Translations under genes and position numbers: made by a program
Assembly: GCA_019689555.1 (NCBI GenBank)
Contig: JADGHE010000022.1
Coordinates: 1-48,230, forward strand
DNA: 48,230 nt
Origin: Variibacter sp.
GTDB taxonomy: Bacteria; Pseudomonadota; Alphaproteobacteria; Rhizobiales; Xanthobacteraceae
Reading direction: 5' to 3'
The notes under the pieces: generated by a model
What the model saw: the letters and a program-made list of their open reading frames with translations, nothing else
Database searches by the model: none
What the model was told of the DNA's origin: nothing
Shown: positions 20,817 through 29,458 of the stretch, in pieces
How the letters are laid out: each line of letters starts with the position of its first letter
Position numbering within the stretch: the first letter of the stretch is position 1

Positions 20817-21836
20817 CTATCGCCGCCGCGTCGACTCGCGCAGGCGGAGAGTCGGGCGAAGGATCGCGGGCTCAGGGGGCGATTCGCCGGCCAGGCGGCG
20901 CATAATCAGCGCCACGCTCTCTCGACCGACCACGTCTCCATGAAGGTCGATCGCGGTGATCGGCGTTTCGTGGCCGCGCGCGAGCTCGCTGTCCGACAGC
21001 GCCGCCACCATGAGATCTTGCGGGACCGCCAGCCCCAGTTCGCGGGAGGCCTGCATGACTCCGACGGCGAAGCGAGTCGTCGCGGCGACGATCGTGTCCG
21101 GCCGGCTCTTCTCGGACAGCAGCTCCAGCGCAAGCTTGTGAGCGCCTTCCGCGCCGTGAGGCTCCGGGAGCGTGAAAACCATGGGCTCGCGCCGGTGCTC
21201 CGCCGCCCATTCCATAAACGCGCGCCTGCTCTCGAGCAGCCAGGCGTTGGTATCCAGACCGTGGAGAAGCGCGATCCGTTCGGCGCCATTTGCCGCAAGG
21301 TGATCGAGCAGCTCGCGCACCGCGGTGTAGTCGTCGCGGCGGATGGACCAAGGAAACTCGGGACGTCCAGGATCCGGGTCGGCCGTGACGACGGGCAGAT
21401 TTCGCCGGATGAATTCGGTCACGATCGGGTCGCCCTTGAAGGGGGCCACGACGATGCATCCGTCCATCGGAAAGGCGTACCGCTGCGTGCCCATCGGGCG
21501 AGGCAAGTGAAGCAGGCCGTAGCCGCGGCTGAGGGCCGCGGTGGCCGCACCGCCGGCCAGCCGGATGTGGTATTCCGTGCCGTGCATGGAGCCGCTGATG
21601 GCGTCGCTCGGGCGAAAGATGATGCCGAGCACGCCCGTCTCGCCCGTTCTGAGGCTCCGGGCGATCGGGTCCGCGCCGTATCCCACCCGTTCCGCCGCGG
21701 CGAGCACGAGCCGACGTGTCTCTTCCGACGTGCGCCCCTTCCCGTTGAGAACGTGGGAAACCGTGGTGATGGAAACCCCCGCGGCCGCCGCAACGTCCCT
21801 GATGGTCACGCGTGGTTTCAGGGGCCTCTCCTTCAT
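20817..21836 (-). CDS. LacI-family transcriptional regulator
   Basis: A 339-aa repressor. The N-terminal helix-turn-helix with hinge helix is clear: TIRDVAAAAGVSITTVSHVLNGKG, followed by RTGETGVLGIIF, where the periplasmic-binding-protein-like sensor domain begins. The sensor contains DGCIVVAPFKGDP, GAERIALLHGLDT and the C-terminal PITAIDLHGDVVGRESVALI typical of the family. It is divergent from the MHS transporter gene with a 90-base gap that holds a 10-bp inverted repeat, so it most likely controls both itself and the transporter/hydrolase pair. The inducer is unknown. Confidence 0.93.
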   Translation of the reverse strand: MKERPLKPRVTIRDVAAAAGVSITTVSHVLNGKGRTSEETRRLVLAAAERVGYGADPIARSLRTGETGVLGIIFRPSDAISGSMHGTEYHIRLAGGAATAALSRGYGLLHLPRPMGTQRYAFPMDGCIVVAPFKGDPIVTEFIRRNLPVVTADPDPGRPEFPWSIRRDDYTAVRELLDHLAANGAERIALLHGLDTNAWLLESRRAFMEWAAEHRREPMVFTLPEPHGAEGAHKLALELLSEKSRPDTIVAATTRFAVGVMQASRELGLAVPQDLMVAALSDSELARGHETPITAIDLHGDVVGRESVALIMRRLAGESPPEPAILRPTLRLRESTRRR

Positions 21837-21872
21837 CGCATCGCCTTGCCTCGCTTATTGACTCTGCTAAAT

Positions 21873-21897
21873 CGTTTTGCCAACGTCTGCCAAAACG
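21873..21897. promoter_or_regulatory. Predicted LacI-family operator
   Basis: CGTTTTGCCA (21873-21882) and TGCCAAAACG (21888-21897) form an inverted repeat with 9 of 10 positions complementary and five bases between. It lies 30 bases before the transporter ATG and 37 bases from the regulator ATG. A TTGACT (21858-21863) just upstream is a possible -35 for the transporter, which would put the operator over the promoter. Confidence 0.6.
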
Positions 21898-21926
21898 TTT
21901 TTCCATGGCGCTCAAGAGGGGAGACG

Positions 21927-23246
21927 ATGAGCAGCACAGCAGCTGGGGTGGTGACTGGCACGGCGGCGACCGCGGTGACCTCGCCTTATCGCGTCGCGAT
22001 GGCGAGTCTGATCGGCACCGCCATTGAATGGTATGACTTTTTCCTCTTCGGGATTTGCGCCGCGCTGGTGTTCCCGAAGATTTTCTTCCCGAGCTCCGAG
22101 CCCACGGCCGCTCTTCTCGCCTCTTTTGCGACCTTCGGCGTCGCCTTCCTCGCGCGTCCTCTCGGCGCGGTGTTCTTCGGCCATCTCGGCGATACGGTCG
22201 GCCGAAAGGCGGCGCTTGTGGCCACTCTGCTCTTGATGGGGCTTGCAACCTTCCTGATCGGGCTGGTGCCGGGCTACGAGTCGTTCGGCCTGTGGGGGCC
22301 GGCGCTGCTTGTCGTTCTGCGCATCTGCCAGGGATTGGCGATCGGCGGCGAATGGGGCGGCGCGGCCCTCATGGCCATCGAACACTCGCCGGAGGGAAAG
22401 CGCGGCTTCTACGGGGTGTTCAGTCAGATTGGCAATCCGATCGGCTTCTTCCTCTCGAATGCCGTTCTGCAGATCGTGATTCTTCTCACGTCCGAGGCCG
22501 CCTTCCTCGAATGGGGCTGGCGCGTCGGCTTCCTCATGAGCGGCGTGCTGGTGCTCTTTGGCCTCTATGTCCGCCTGAATGTCACCGAACCCAAGGTGTT
22601 TCTGGACCAAAAGAGCAAGGGCGCGAAGCAGGGCATCCCGCTCGCCGTCCTGTTCCGGGACCATTGGCGGGTGCTGTCCTTGACGGTGCTCCTGCAGGCC
22701 GCGTTCTCGTTCGGCGCCTACGCCCTCATTTCCTATTACGGCGCCTACACCAAGGGAACGCTCGGGCTGCCGTCGAGCTGGGTCCTGATCTCCGGCATGG
22801 TCGGGGCCATCGCCAGCATCCCCGCCTATTTCTTCTTCGCCCGCCTGTCGGACAGGCTTGGCCGCAAAGCGGTCTACGTGATCGGGCTCCTGGGCTGGCT
22901 CGTGATTGCCTTTCCGTTCTATTGGCTCATCAACACGCGCACCCTCGCCGGAATGATCCTGGCGAGCGTGCTGGCCTGGGCGATCGGGCACGCCGGCACC
23001 TACGCGGTCCAGTCGAGCTACCTCGCCGAGGCCTTCCCGACCGAAATCCGCTACACCGGCGTGTCCGTGAGCTACCAGCTCGCCTCGGTTCTCTGGAGTG
23101 CGCCTTCCAGCTTCATCGCCGTGTGGCTCTTTGCCGGTACGGGCACGATCTACGCGGTGTCGGCGTTCGTCGCGGTCGGCGCCCTGATGAGCCTGCTCAG
23201 CCTTCTCAGCTTGCGCGAGACCTACAAGGCGAGCTTGAGCGGCTAG
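21927..23246 (+). CDS. MFS transporter, metabolite:H+ symporter (MHS) family
   Basis: A 439-aa, 12-helix major facilitator of the MHS branch (ShiA, KgtP, ProP relatives), which take up dicarboxylates, aromatic acids, betaines and similar acids with protons. Diagnostic stretches are GTAIEWYDFFLFGICAALVF in helix 1, the loop GHLGDTVGRKAAL between helices 2 and 3, RICQGLAIGGEWGGAAL in helix 4, and ARLSDRLGRKAVYV between helices 8 and 9. The start is ATG 21927 with GAGGGGAG upstream. Upstream codons in frame are read-through of non-coding sequence. It is followed after 81 bases by the gamma-glutamyltransferase-like gene, suggesting uptake and hydrolysis of one substrate. Confidence 0.92.
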   Translation: MSSTAAGVVTGTAATAVTSPYRVAMASLIGTAIEWYDFFLFGICAALVFPKIFFPSSEPTAALLASFATFGVAFLARPLGAVFFGHLGDTVGRKAALVATLLLMGLATFLIGLVPGYESFGLWGPALLVVLRICQGLAIGGEWGGAALMAIEHSPEGKRGFYGVFSQIGNPIGFFLSNAVLQIVILLTSEAAFLEWGWRVGFLMSGVLVLFGLYVRLNVTEPKVFLDQKSKGAKQGIPLAVLFRDHWRVLSLTVLLQAAFSFGAYALISYYGAYTKGTLGLPSSWVLISGMVGAIASIPAYFFFARLSDRLGRKAVYVIGLLGWLVIAFPFYWLINTRTLAGMILASVLAWAIGHAGTYAVQSSYLAEAFPTEIRYTGVSVSYQLASVLWSAPSSFIAVWLFAGTGTIYAVSAFVAVGALMSLLSLLSLRETYKASLSG

Positions 23247-23327
23247 CTCTCTCTCCGAGCCGAATTCCACCAAACCGCTCACCGCGCTGACCGCGCGGCG
23301 GCGGACAGCGGCAGCGGGACTCTTGCC

Positions 23328-25106
23328 ATGCAAAGATCGAAACAGTTCGTCAGCCGATCGGCGGCCGTCGGAACTTCGGGAGCGGTTGCGGCCGCGCGGG
23401 CGCAGAGCGCCGAGGCCGCAGCCCAAATGCTCGAGCTCGGGGGCAACGCCGTCGACGCCGCCGTGGCCGCCGGCTTCGTGGCCGGAGTGGTCGAACCCAT
23501 GGAGACGACCCTCGCCGGCTCGGGCTTCATGCTCGTCCACGCGCCGGAAGACGGGCGGGCCTATTCGGTGGAATTCGCGCCGCGCGCTCCCGCGGCGGCC
23601 CGGCCGGACATGTTCACCATCGACACGAGCCGCGCCCTCGACCGGGGGCTCGGCGTCTCGGTGGTCGTGGGCGACGAGAACGTGCAAGGCATCAAGGCTG
23701 CCGGGGTCCCAGCGACCATGACCGGGCTCGTGGAAGCCCACAGGCGCTTCGGCCGGCTGCCGCTGGCGACCGTTCTCGAGCCCGCGATCGCACTCGCCCA
23801 CGACGGCTTCGAGGCCGATTCCTACTATGCGCTCGAGGTTCTGGCGAACCTGCCGGCGCTGCGCAGCGACCCGGGAGCCGCGGCGGTTTTTCTCGCCAAC
23901 GGCGACCCGTTCCCGGTCGCGCATCTCGGAGAGGCGAGCCTCGGCACGCCGCCGCGCGTGCGTCAGGCGGCTCTCGGCAGAACGCTGGAACTGCTGGCCG
24001 CCCGGGGAGCGGCGGCCCTGCTGGAAGGGGAGATCGGCGATGGCCTCATCGAGACCGTGAAGGCGCTGGGCGGCATTCTGTCCCGCGACGACCTCCGCAA
24101 GGCGATCCCTCGGATCGGCGAAGCCCGCAGACTCGCGCTGCGCGATCACGAGATATGGGCGCCGACCGCACCCTGCGGAACCGTCACGCAGTACGAGATC
24201 CTCAAAATCTGGATGGCGCTTTATCCCGACCGCGCGCCGGTCGAGGATACGCCCGCTCGGATCGAGCACCTCGCCGCAGCCACATGGCATGCCTTCGCGG
24301 ACCGCTATCACTGGCTGGGCGATCCCGAGGTGGTTCCGGTGCCCGAAGAGGGGCTGCTCGCGGACGAATATGCGGCGTCGATCGCCGCCGCCATCCGGCG
24401 GAACGAGCCGGCGCCGCGACCGCGCGACGGCGAGGGCGCACCCTGGGAGGTCTACGCCGGCCGCGCCGTTCACGATCCTTGGCCATTCCAAATGAACTCG
24501 GGCCCCAAGCCGGTGTGGCGGCCGGAGGGGGCCACTGAACCGACCTCGGGTACGACCCACATCTCGGTCATCGACCGCGACGGCATGGCGGTGTCGCTGA
24601 CGCATACGGCCGCGAACCACTTCGGTTCGAAGGTCGTCTGCCCGAAGACGGGCCTCCTTTTCGATGCAGCCTTGGGGTGGTTCAACGCCCGGCCCGGCGC
24701 GGCGAACAGCATCGCCGGTCGCAAGCGCCCCCTGGCCAACATGGGTCCCGTGCTGCTCACCAAGAACGGGCGCGCGACGGCGGCTCTTGGAGCCCCGGGC
24801 GGACGGCGCATCATCAGTTGCGTGCTTCAGATCGCGCTGAACCTCATCGAGCGCGGAATGAATGCCGAGCAGGCCGTGGCGGCGCCCCGCATCGACGCCA
24901 GCGGGTCGGTCGTCCTGGCCTCGGAGCGGCTGGAACCGGTTCTCGGCCAGCTCGACCCCGACAAGGTTCCGTGGCGCCTCGTCGGCGAGCAGCACCAGCC
25001 GTTCAATTACGAACTGGCGCGCCCGGTGCTGGTCACGCGCGATTCGGCCGGCCGCCTCGAAGCCGTCACCGATCCGTATACGAAGGGCTACGCGATCGCA
25101 CTCTGA
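23328..25106 (+). CDS. Gamma-glutamyltransferase-family N-terminal-nucleophile hydrolase
   Basis: A 592-aa member of the GGT family (gamma-glutamyl transfer or hydrolysis, acylase or oxamate-hydrolase-like activities). The family start is visible as SAAVGTSGAVAAARAQSAEAA and LGGNAVDAAVAAGFVAGVVEP. Self-cleavage would occur before Thr409 in PTSGTTHISVIDRDG, releasing the small subunit with the active-site Thr. The downstream GRKRPLANMGPVL and GAPGGRRIISCVLQ blocks are also conserved. There is no signal peptide, unlike classical periplasmic GGTs, so it probably acts in the cytoplasm on an imported compound. Its position behind an MHS importer and under a LacI regulator argues for a catabolic role. 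Confidence 0.88.
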   Translation: MQRSKQFVSRSAAVGTSGAVAAARAQSAEAAAQMLELGGNAVDAAVAAGFVAGVVEPMETTLAGSGFMLVHAPEDGRAYSVEFAPRAPAAARPDMFTIDTSRALDRGLGVSVVVGDENVQGIKAAGVPATMTGLVEAHRRFGRLPLATVLEPAIALAHDGFEADSYYALEVLANLPALRSDPGAAAVFLANGDPFPVAHLGEASLGTPPRVRQAALGRTLELLAARGAAALLEGEIGDGLIETVKALGGILSRDDLRKAIPRIGEARRLALRDHEIWAPTAPCGTVTQYEILKIWMALYPDRAPVEDTPARIEHLAAATWHAFADRYHWLGDPEVVPVPEEGLLADEYAASIAAAIRRNEPAPRPRDGEGAPWEVYAGRAVHDPWPFQMNSGPKPVWRPEGATEPTSGTTHISVIDRDGMAVSLTHTAANHFGSKVVCPKTGLLFDAALGWFNARPGAANSIAGRKRPLANMGPVLLTKNGRATAALGAPGGRRIISCVLQIALNLIERGMNAEQAVAAPRIDASGSVVLASERLEPVLGQLDPDKVPWRLVGEQHQPFNYELARPVLVTRDSAGRLEAVTDPYTKGYAIAL

Positions 25107-25423
25107 TCCGTCGGGTTCCACGCGCGCGATCGCTCCGGCGCCCTTCGAGCATGAGCGTTGGCGTGGCGCGTGTTCGGCACCGGGCGGCCGAGCGGCGTCC
25201 ACGCGAGCCGGAAGGCGCGCCTTCCGCCCGCGCGGCCGCCGCGCCGCGCAGACGACCGCCTCGTCTCCGTCGCAAGCCGCGGCGCGCTTGCTCCTGCGGG
25301 TTCGATCCCGCCCGACCCGAAGGGCGCCGGCAAAAGCTCTATCCGCGCGGTCATTCGGGTTCCCGGCCTGGCGCCAGACGCGACGCGGATCGCAGAAGTC
25401 AAAGTCTTTCCCGAATCGACGGA
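25107..25423. other. Intergenic gap between convergent genes
   Basis: 317 bases between the GGT-like gene and the convergent Liv operon. The only structure seen is the palindrome at 25209-25226; no gene is supported. Confidence 0.6.
25209..25226. terminator. Palindromic hairpin in the convergent gap
   Basis: CGGAAGG / CGCG / CCTTCCG is an 18-base perfect palindrome giving a 7-bp stem and a 4-base loop. It lies between convergent transcription units and could stop either, although no T-run follows. Confidence 0.4.
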
Positions 25424-26206
25424 TCAGGCCAGCCAGCGCTTCCGGCGACGATAGTGCTTCACCGCGTGATAATCCTTTTTCCCCGAACCGCCGAGATAGA
25501 ACTCCTGGATGTCCGGGTTCTGCTTCAAGGCCTCGGCTTTGCCGCTCATGACGACGCGGCCGTTCTCGATGAGATAGGCGTCCGTAACCACGTCGAGCGC
25601 CGCGGCGGCGTTTTGCTCGACCAGCAGAATCCCCACCCCGTCCCGATGGAGTCGCTGGATGATGCCGAAAATCTCCTCGACCAAATACGGCGCGAGACCG
25701 AGGCTCGGCTCGTCGAGCATGAGCAGCTTCGGCTCGGTCATGAGCGCACGGCCGATCGCCAGCATCTGCTGCTCGCCGCCGGAAAGATAGCCGGCCTTGA
25801 CGGACCGGCGCTCCTTGAGGCGAGGGAAGTAGTCGTAGACCATCTCTTTGAGCGCGCCGATCCGGCGCCGGTCGCGATGCATCGACGTTGCGGCGACGAG
25901 ATTCTCATCGGGGGTCAGGTGCTCGAACACACGCCGCCCCTCGAGCACGTGGGCGATGCCGAGCCGCACCCGCTCGGGCGCCGGCAGCCCGGCGATATTT
26001 TGCCCCTTGAACCAGACCTCGCCGCGCGTCACCTCGCCCCGCTCCGGCTTCAGCAGTCCGCTGATCGTCTTCAGCGTCGTGCTCTTGCCGGCGCCGTTGG
26101 CGCCGAGGAGGGCGACCATGCCCCCCTCGGGAACCTCCAGCGACACGCCCTTGATCGCCAGAAATACGCGGTCGTAGACGACCTCGACGTTGTTCAGCGA
26201 AAGCAT
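25424..26206 (-). CDS. Branched-chain-type ABC transporter ATPase (LivF)
   Basis: A 260-aa LivF-type ATPase, last gene of a six-gene operon. Walker A is GANGAGKST, the LivF-specific GIAHVLEGRRVFEHLTPDENL follows, then signature LSGGEQQMLAIGRALM, Walker B LLMLDEPSLGLAP and the switch region LLVEQNAAAAL. The C-terminus is about 20 residues longer than usual and basic (KHYRRRKRWLA). The start is eight bases past the binding-protein stop. The operon's embedded CoA ligase suggests it imports carboxylic acids rather than amino acids. Confidence 0.92.
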   Translation of the reverse strand: MLSLNNVEVVYDRVFLAIKGVSLEVPEGGMVALLGANGAGKSTTLKTISGLLKPERGEVTRGEVWFKGQNIAGLPAPERVRLGIAHVLEGRRVFEHLTPDENLVAATSMHRDRRRIGALKEMVYDYFPRLKERRSVKAGYLSGGEQQMLAIGRALMTEPKLLMLDEPSLGLAPYLVEEIFGIIQRLHRDGVGILLVEQNAAAALDVVTDAYLIENGRVVMSGKAEALKQNPDIQEFYLGGSGKKDYHAVKHYRRRKRWLA

Positions 26207-26213
26207 CCCCGGC

Positions 26214-27461
26214 TCAGTTGCCTGAATTCTTGAATTTCGCGGACTCCTGACGGATCAGATTCCACACGATGTCCTGATGAGCCGCGATCCAGTCGGTCTT
26301 CGGGACCCATTTGGCACCGTCCCACGCTGCGATCCGGCCGCGCCCGCCGCCTTGATGATCCTCGCTCGTGATGGTCAGCGGCGGCAGGAGCCCGTCGGCG
26401 GTGTAGTCCTTGATGCTTTCGAGGCCCCGCTTGAGCTTCGCCGGCGTCAGAGGACCGCCCTCCTTCTCGAGCGCCAAGCGCGCGCCCTCGGCGAAGACCG
26501 CCATGGTCGCCACGCCAATGTTGTAGTAGGTGCTGCCCACCCTTTCGGCCGGCCCCGCCCCTTTGCCCTTCGCGATCACTTCTTTCTCGATCGCGGCGAT
26601 GAGCGGCACGTCCTTGCCATACGCTACACCTTCGAAGCGCAATGCGCCTTTCGTTTGGCTCGCGCCGACGATGTTCATGTCCGTCTCCGAAAGCCAGATC
26701 ACCGACGCGAGACGATCGATCGGAATGCCGTTGCGGATCGCCTCCCGCACGGAAACCGGCTGGCCGCCGCCGGCCCCCCAGATGATCGTCCAATCAGGAC
26801 GTTCGCGGCGCACCTGGGTCCAGGTGGCGGACTGCTCGTTGCCGGGCGACGGATACGGAAACGCGGAGAACTTGTAGCCGAGCCGTTTGCTCAGTTCCTC
26901 GAAGACCGGTATCGGCTCGCGACCGAACGGCGAGTCGATGAGAACCAGCGCAATCTTCTTGTCCTTGAGGTTCCCCTTCTCCTGCTCCTCGATGTATTTG
27001 ATGATCGCGGTCGCCTGGGCCCAGTAGGACGGCGACGCCGGGAAGATCGTCGGGAAGACCGTGCCATCGGCCGCGTCCGACCGGCCGTGAAACATGGTGA
27101 GCACATTGATTCCGTCGTTCAGCGCGCGCGGCACCACGGCGCGCGAGACGGGCGTGCTCAGGAAATCGACGAGCACCGCACCCTCACTCTTGAACCGCTC
27201 ATAGGCCTCGATGCCGCGTTGCGGCTGGTTGCCCGTGTCGACAACCATGATGTCGACCGGATGCCCTTTGATGCCACCCCGCGCGTTCAGCAGCGCGATG
27301 TAGTCGCGCTGCCCCTGCGAATATTCCGCCGTGAGAAACGTGTAGACGGCGGTGAAGTCGAGCGCGGTGCCGACCTTGATCGTCTTGTCCTGCGCCGCGC
27401 CGGGGCTTGCCGCCGCGAGGCCTGCGGCTAGGAATGTCAAGGTCGCAAGTACTTTTTTCAT
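26214..27461 (-). CDS. ABC transporter substrate-binding protein, LivK type
   Basis: A 415-aa periplasmic binding protein with a Sec signal peptide (KKVLATLTFLAAGLAAASPGAAQ). The peripla_BP_6 fold is shown by IKVGTALDFTAVYTF, the RDYIALLNARGGIKGHPVDIMVVDTGNQPQRGIEAYERF stretch and the hinge-region VLIDSPFGREPIPVFEELSKRLG. The characteristic amino-acid-binding Ser/Thr residues of true LivK are not obvious, and proteins of this subgroup often bind aromatic or aliphatic acids. It is placed between livM and livF rather than first in the operon. Ligand unassigned. Confidence 0.9.
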   Translation of the reverse strand: MKKVLATLTFLAAGLAAASPGAAQDKTIKVGTALDFTAVYTFLTAEYSQGQRDYIALLNARGGIKGHPVDIMVVDTGNQPQRGIEAYERFKSEGAVLVDFLSTPVSRAVVPRALNDGINVLTMFHGRSDAADGTVFPTIFPASPSYWAQATAIIKYIEEQEKGNLKDKKIALVLIDSPFGREPIPVFEELSKRLGYKFSAFPYPSPGNEQSATWTQVRRERPDWTIIWGAGGGQPVSVREAIRNGIPIDRLASVIWLSETDMNIVGASQTKGALRFEGVAYGKDVPLIAAIEKEVIAKGKGAGPAERVGSTYYNIGVATMAVFAEGARLALEKEGGPLTPAKLKRGLESIKDYTADGLLPPLTITSEDHQGGGRGRIAAWDGAKWVPKTDWIAAHQDIVWNLIRQESAKFKNSGN

Positions 27462-27491
27462 CGGCGTACCTCCCCTTCTCGAGCGTCGATG

Positions 27492-28565
27492 TCAATGCCT
27501 GGCGTGGCGGAAGGGCCAGACCAGGAAATAATTGCGGATGTTGGCGTAAACCTTGGCGAGGCCGAGCGGCTCGAACAGCAGAAAGCCGACGATCAGCACG
27601 CCGTAGAGAATGAGCGGAATGTGCGACAGCACTTCCTGGTGCAGCGGCAGCGCCGCCGCCCGCGCAAAGGCCCCGACCAGATTGTTGAGCACGATCGGCG
27701 CGAGCAGCACGAGCGCGGCGCCGAGATAGCTGCCGATCACGCTGCCCATGCCCCCGACGATCACCATCGCCACCGCCTGGATCGAGACGTCCAGATTGAA
27801 CTGTTCCGGCGTCACCGCGCGGTAATAGCAGAAGGCGAGGACGGCGCCCGAAACGCCGCCGAGAAACGAGCTGCACCAGAAGGCCATGAGTTTGAAGTAA
27901 AAGGCATTGACCCCGATCACCGCCGCCGCGAAGTCCTTCTCGCGCACGGCCGCGAGCGCGCGCCCGAAGCTGGTCCGGCCGACGTTCAGAAGGAACGAGG
28001 TCACAAGGACGCAGACCGCCAGCGCCACATAGTAGCGCGACCAATCACCGGCGACGGGAACGCCGAGAAAACGGAATGCCGGCGCCTGCAGAGTCGCCTG
28101 GCTGCCGCCGCTGATCGCGGGCACGTGCGAGATGATCCAGTCGACCAGGTACTGCATGGCGAGCGTGCTGATGGCGAGATAGAGCCCTTTCACGCGCAAC
28201 GCCGCGAATCCGAAGACGAGGCCGATGGCGGCGCTCAGAAGCCCGCTCCCCAAGAGCGCAAGCTCGAAGGGTATGCCGAGGCGGACCGCGTGGATCGCGC
28301 CGTAGGCGCCGATCGCCATGACCGCGGCGTAGCCCAGGTGAATCTGCCCGGCCCAGCCCATCAGCAGATTGAGACCGAGCGCCGCCGTGCTCCAAACGAG
28401 CCACGGCAGGAGATAGCTCGTGAGATAGAGATCGGGCAGCAGAAACGGCGCGCCGACGGCCAAGGCCAGCAGCGCCCGGATCTGCCAGCGGTCGACGGGC
28501 ACCGGCCACAGCGCGCGGTCGGCCGCATAGCTCGTGTGGCGGACGCCGGCGAGGCGGTAGAACAT
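27492..28565 (-). CDS. Branched-chain-type ABC transporter permease (LivM)
   Basis: A 357-aa permease with about nine or ten hydrophobic helices. The LivM core is clear: TAALGLNLLMGWAGQIHLGYAAVMAIGAY, then LRVKGLYLAISTLAMQYL, then the ATPase-docking loop GRALAAVREKDFAAAVIGVN and the helix GGMGSVIGSYLGAALV. The ATG at 28565 is preceded by AGAGGA and lies two bases past the livH stop, so the genes are coupled. A longer reading upstream would overlap livH and has no homology. Confidence 0.92.
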   Translation of the reverse strand: MFYRLAGVRHTSYAADRALWPVPVDRWQIRALLALAVGAPFLLPDLYLTSYLLPWLVWSTAALGLNLLMGWAGQIHLGYAAVMAIGAYGAIHAVRLGIPFELALLGSGLLSAAIGLVFGFAALRVKGLYLAISTLAMQYLVDWIISHVPAISGGSQATLQAPAFRFLGVPVAGDWSRYYVALAVCVLVTSFLLNVGRTSFGRALAAVREKDFAAAVIGVNAFYFKLMAFWCSSFLGGVSGAVLAFCYYRAVTPEQFNLDVSIQAVAMVIVGGMGSVIGSYLGAALVLLAPIVLNNLVGAFARAAALPLHQEVLSHIPLILYGVLIVGFLLFEPLGLAKVYANIRNYFLVWPFRHARH

Positions 28566-28567
28566 GC

Positions 28568-29455
28568 CTAGATCCTCTCGATTTGCTCGCGCCCGAACAG
28601 GCCGAACGGACGCACGAGAATCGTGAGCAAAATAACCGCGGAGGCGACCACGTCGCGGGTGCCGCCGCCGACGAGCGGGTCCACGTAGCCGGGGATCACG
28701 CTCTCGAGCACGCCCACCGCGATGCCCGCCACCAGCACGCCGGCGATGCTGTCCAGCCCGCCGAGAATGGCGACGGCGAGCGCCTTGATGAGCAGCAGCG
28801 ACAGCGTCCAGTCGATGCCCTGCACCGAACCCCAAAGCACGCCCGCCGCGGTCGCGGCGATGCCGGCAAATCCCCACGACAGGCTGATCGCCCGCTCGAC
28901 CCGGATTCCGACCGCCCAGGCCGCGATCTGATCGTCGGACACGGCGCGGAGCACGACACCTTGCCGCGAATTGAAGAACAGCAGCGACAGCGCGATGAGC
29001 ACGAGCGCCACCGCGCCACCGACGAGATACGCCCGATTGACGAGAATGTCGCCGAGGAACAGCGGCTGCTGGCTGATGCCGATGTCCATGCGCTTCAGCA
29101 GCGTGCCCCACAGCGCCGGCGCGAGCCCGCGCAGCAGGATTTCGAGGCCGAGCGTCAGCATGATGATCATGATCACCGGCTGCCCGACCATGCGCCGCAG
29201 CGCCACGCGCTCGAGCCCGCGGCCGAAAAAGAACATTGCGATGACGCCCAGGGGAATGACCGCCCAGAGCGGCGCGCCCGTCGCGGATCCCAGCCACCAC
29301 ACGACATAGGCGCCGACCATGGCGAGCGCGCCCTGCGCCAGATTCGCAACGCCCGAGGATTTGAACACGAGCACGATGCCGAGCGCCACGAGCGCGTACA
29401 TCAGCCCGACCAAAGCCCCGTTTACGGCGAGCTCGATGAAGTAGACGACGTCCAT
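28568..29455 (-). CDS. Branched-chain-type ABC transporter permease (LivH)
   Basis: A 295-aa permease, normal length for LivH. Landmarks: VNGALVGLMYALVALGIVLVFKSSGVANLAQGALAMVGAY at the N-terminus, the docking loop RAVSDDQIAAWAVGIRVERA, and the terminal GGLDSIAGVLVAGIAVGVLES with LVRPFGLFG. It starts three bases past the stop of the CoA ligase gene, tying the ligase into the transport operon. Confidence 0.93.
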   Translation of the reverse strand: MDVVYFIELAVNGALVGLMYALVALGIVLVFKSSGVANLAQGALAMVGAYVVWWLGSATGAPLWAVIPLGVIAMFFFGRGLERVALRRMVGQPVIMIIMLTLGLEILLRGLAPALWGTLLKRMDIGISQQPLFLGDILVNRAYLVGGAVALVLIALSLLFFNSRQGVVLRAVSDDQIAAWAVGIRVERAISLSWGFAGIAATAAGVLWGSVQGIDWTLSLLLIKALAVAILGGLDSIAGVLVAGIAVGVLESVIPGYVDPLVGGGTRDVVASAVILLTILVRPFGLFGREQIERI

Positions 29456-29458
29456 CCG

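Noticed and set aside
21912-25202. A 1096-codon open frame on the minus strand opposite the MHS transporter and GGT-like genes
   Set aside because: It spans two clear plus-strand genes and their gap, and shows only Arg/Gly/Glu-rich low-complexity sequence.
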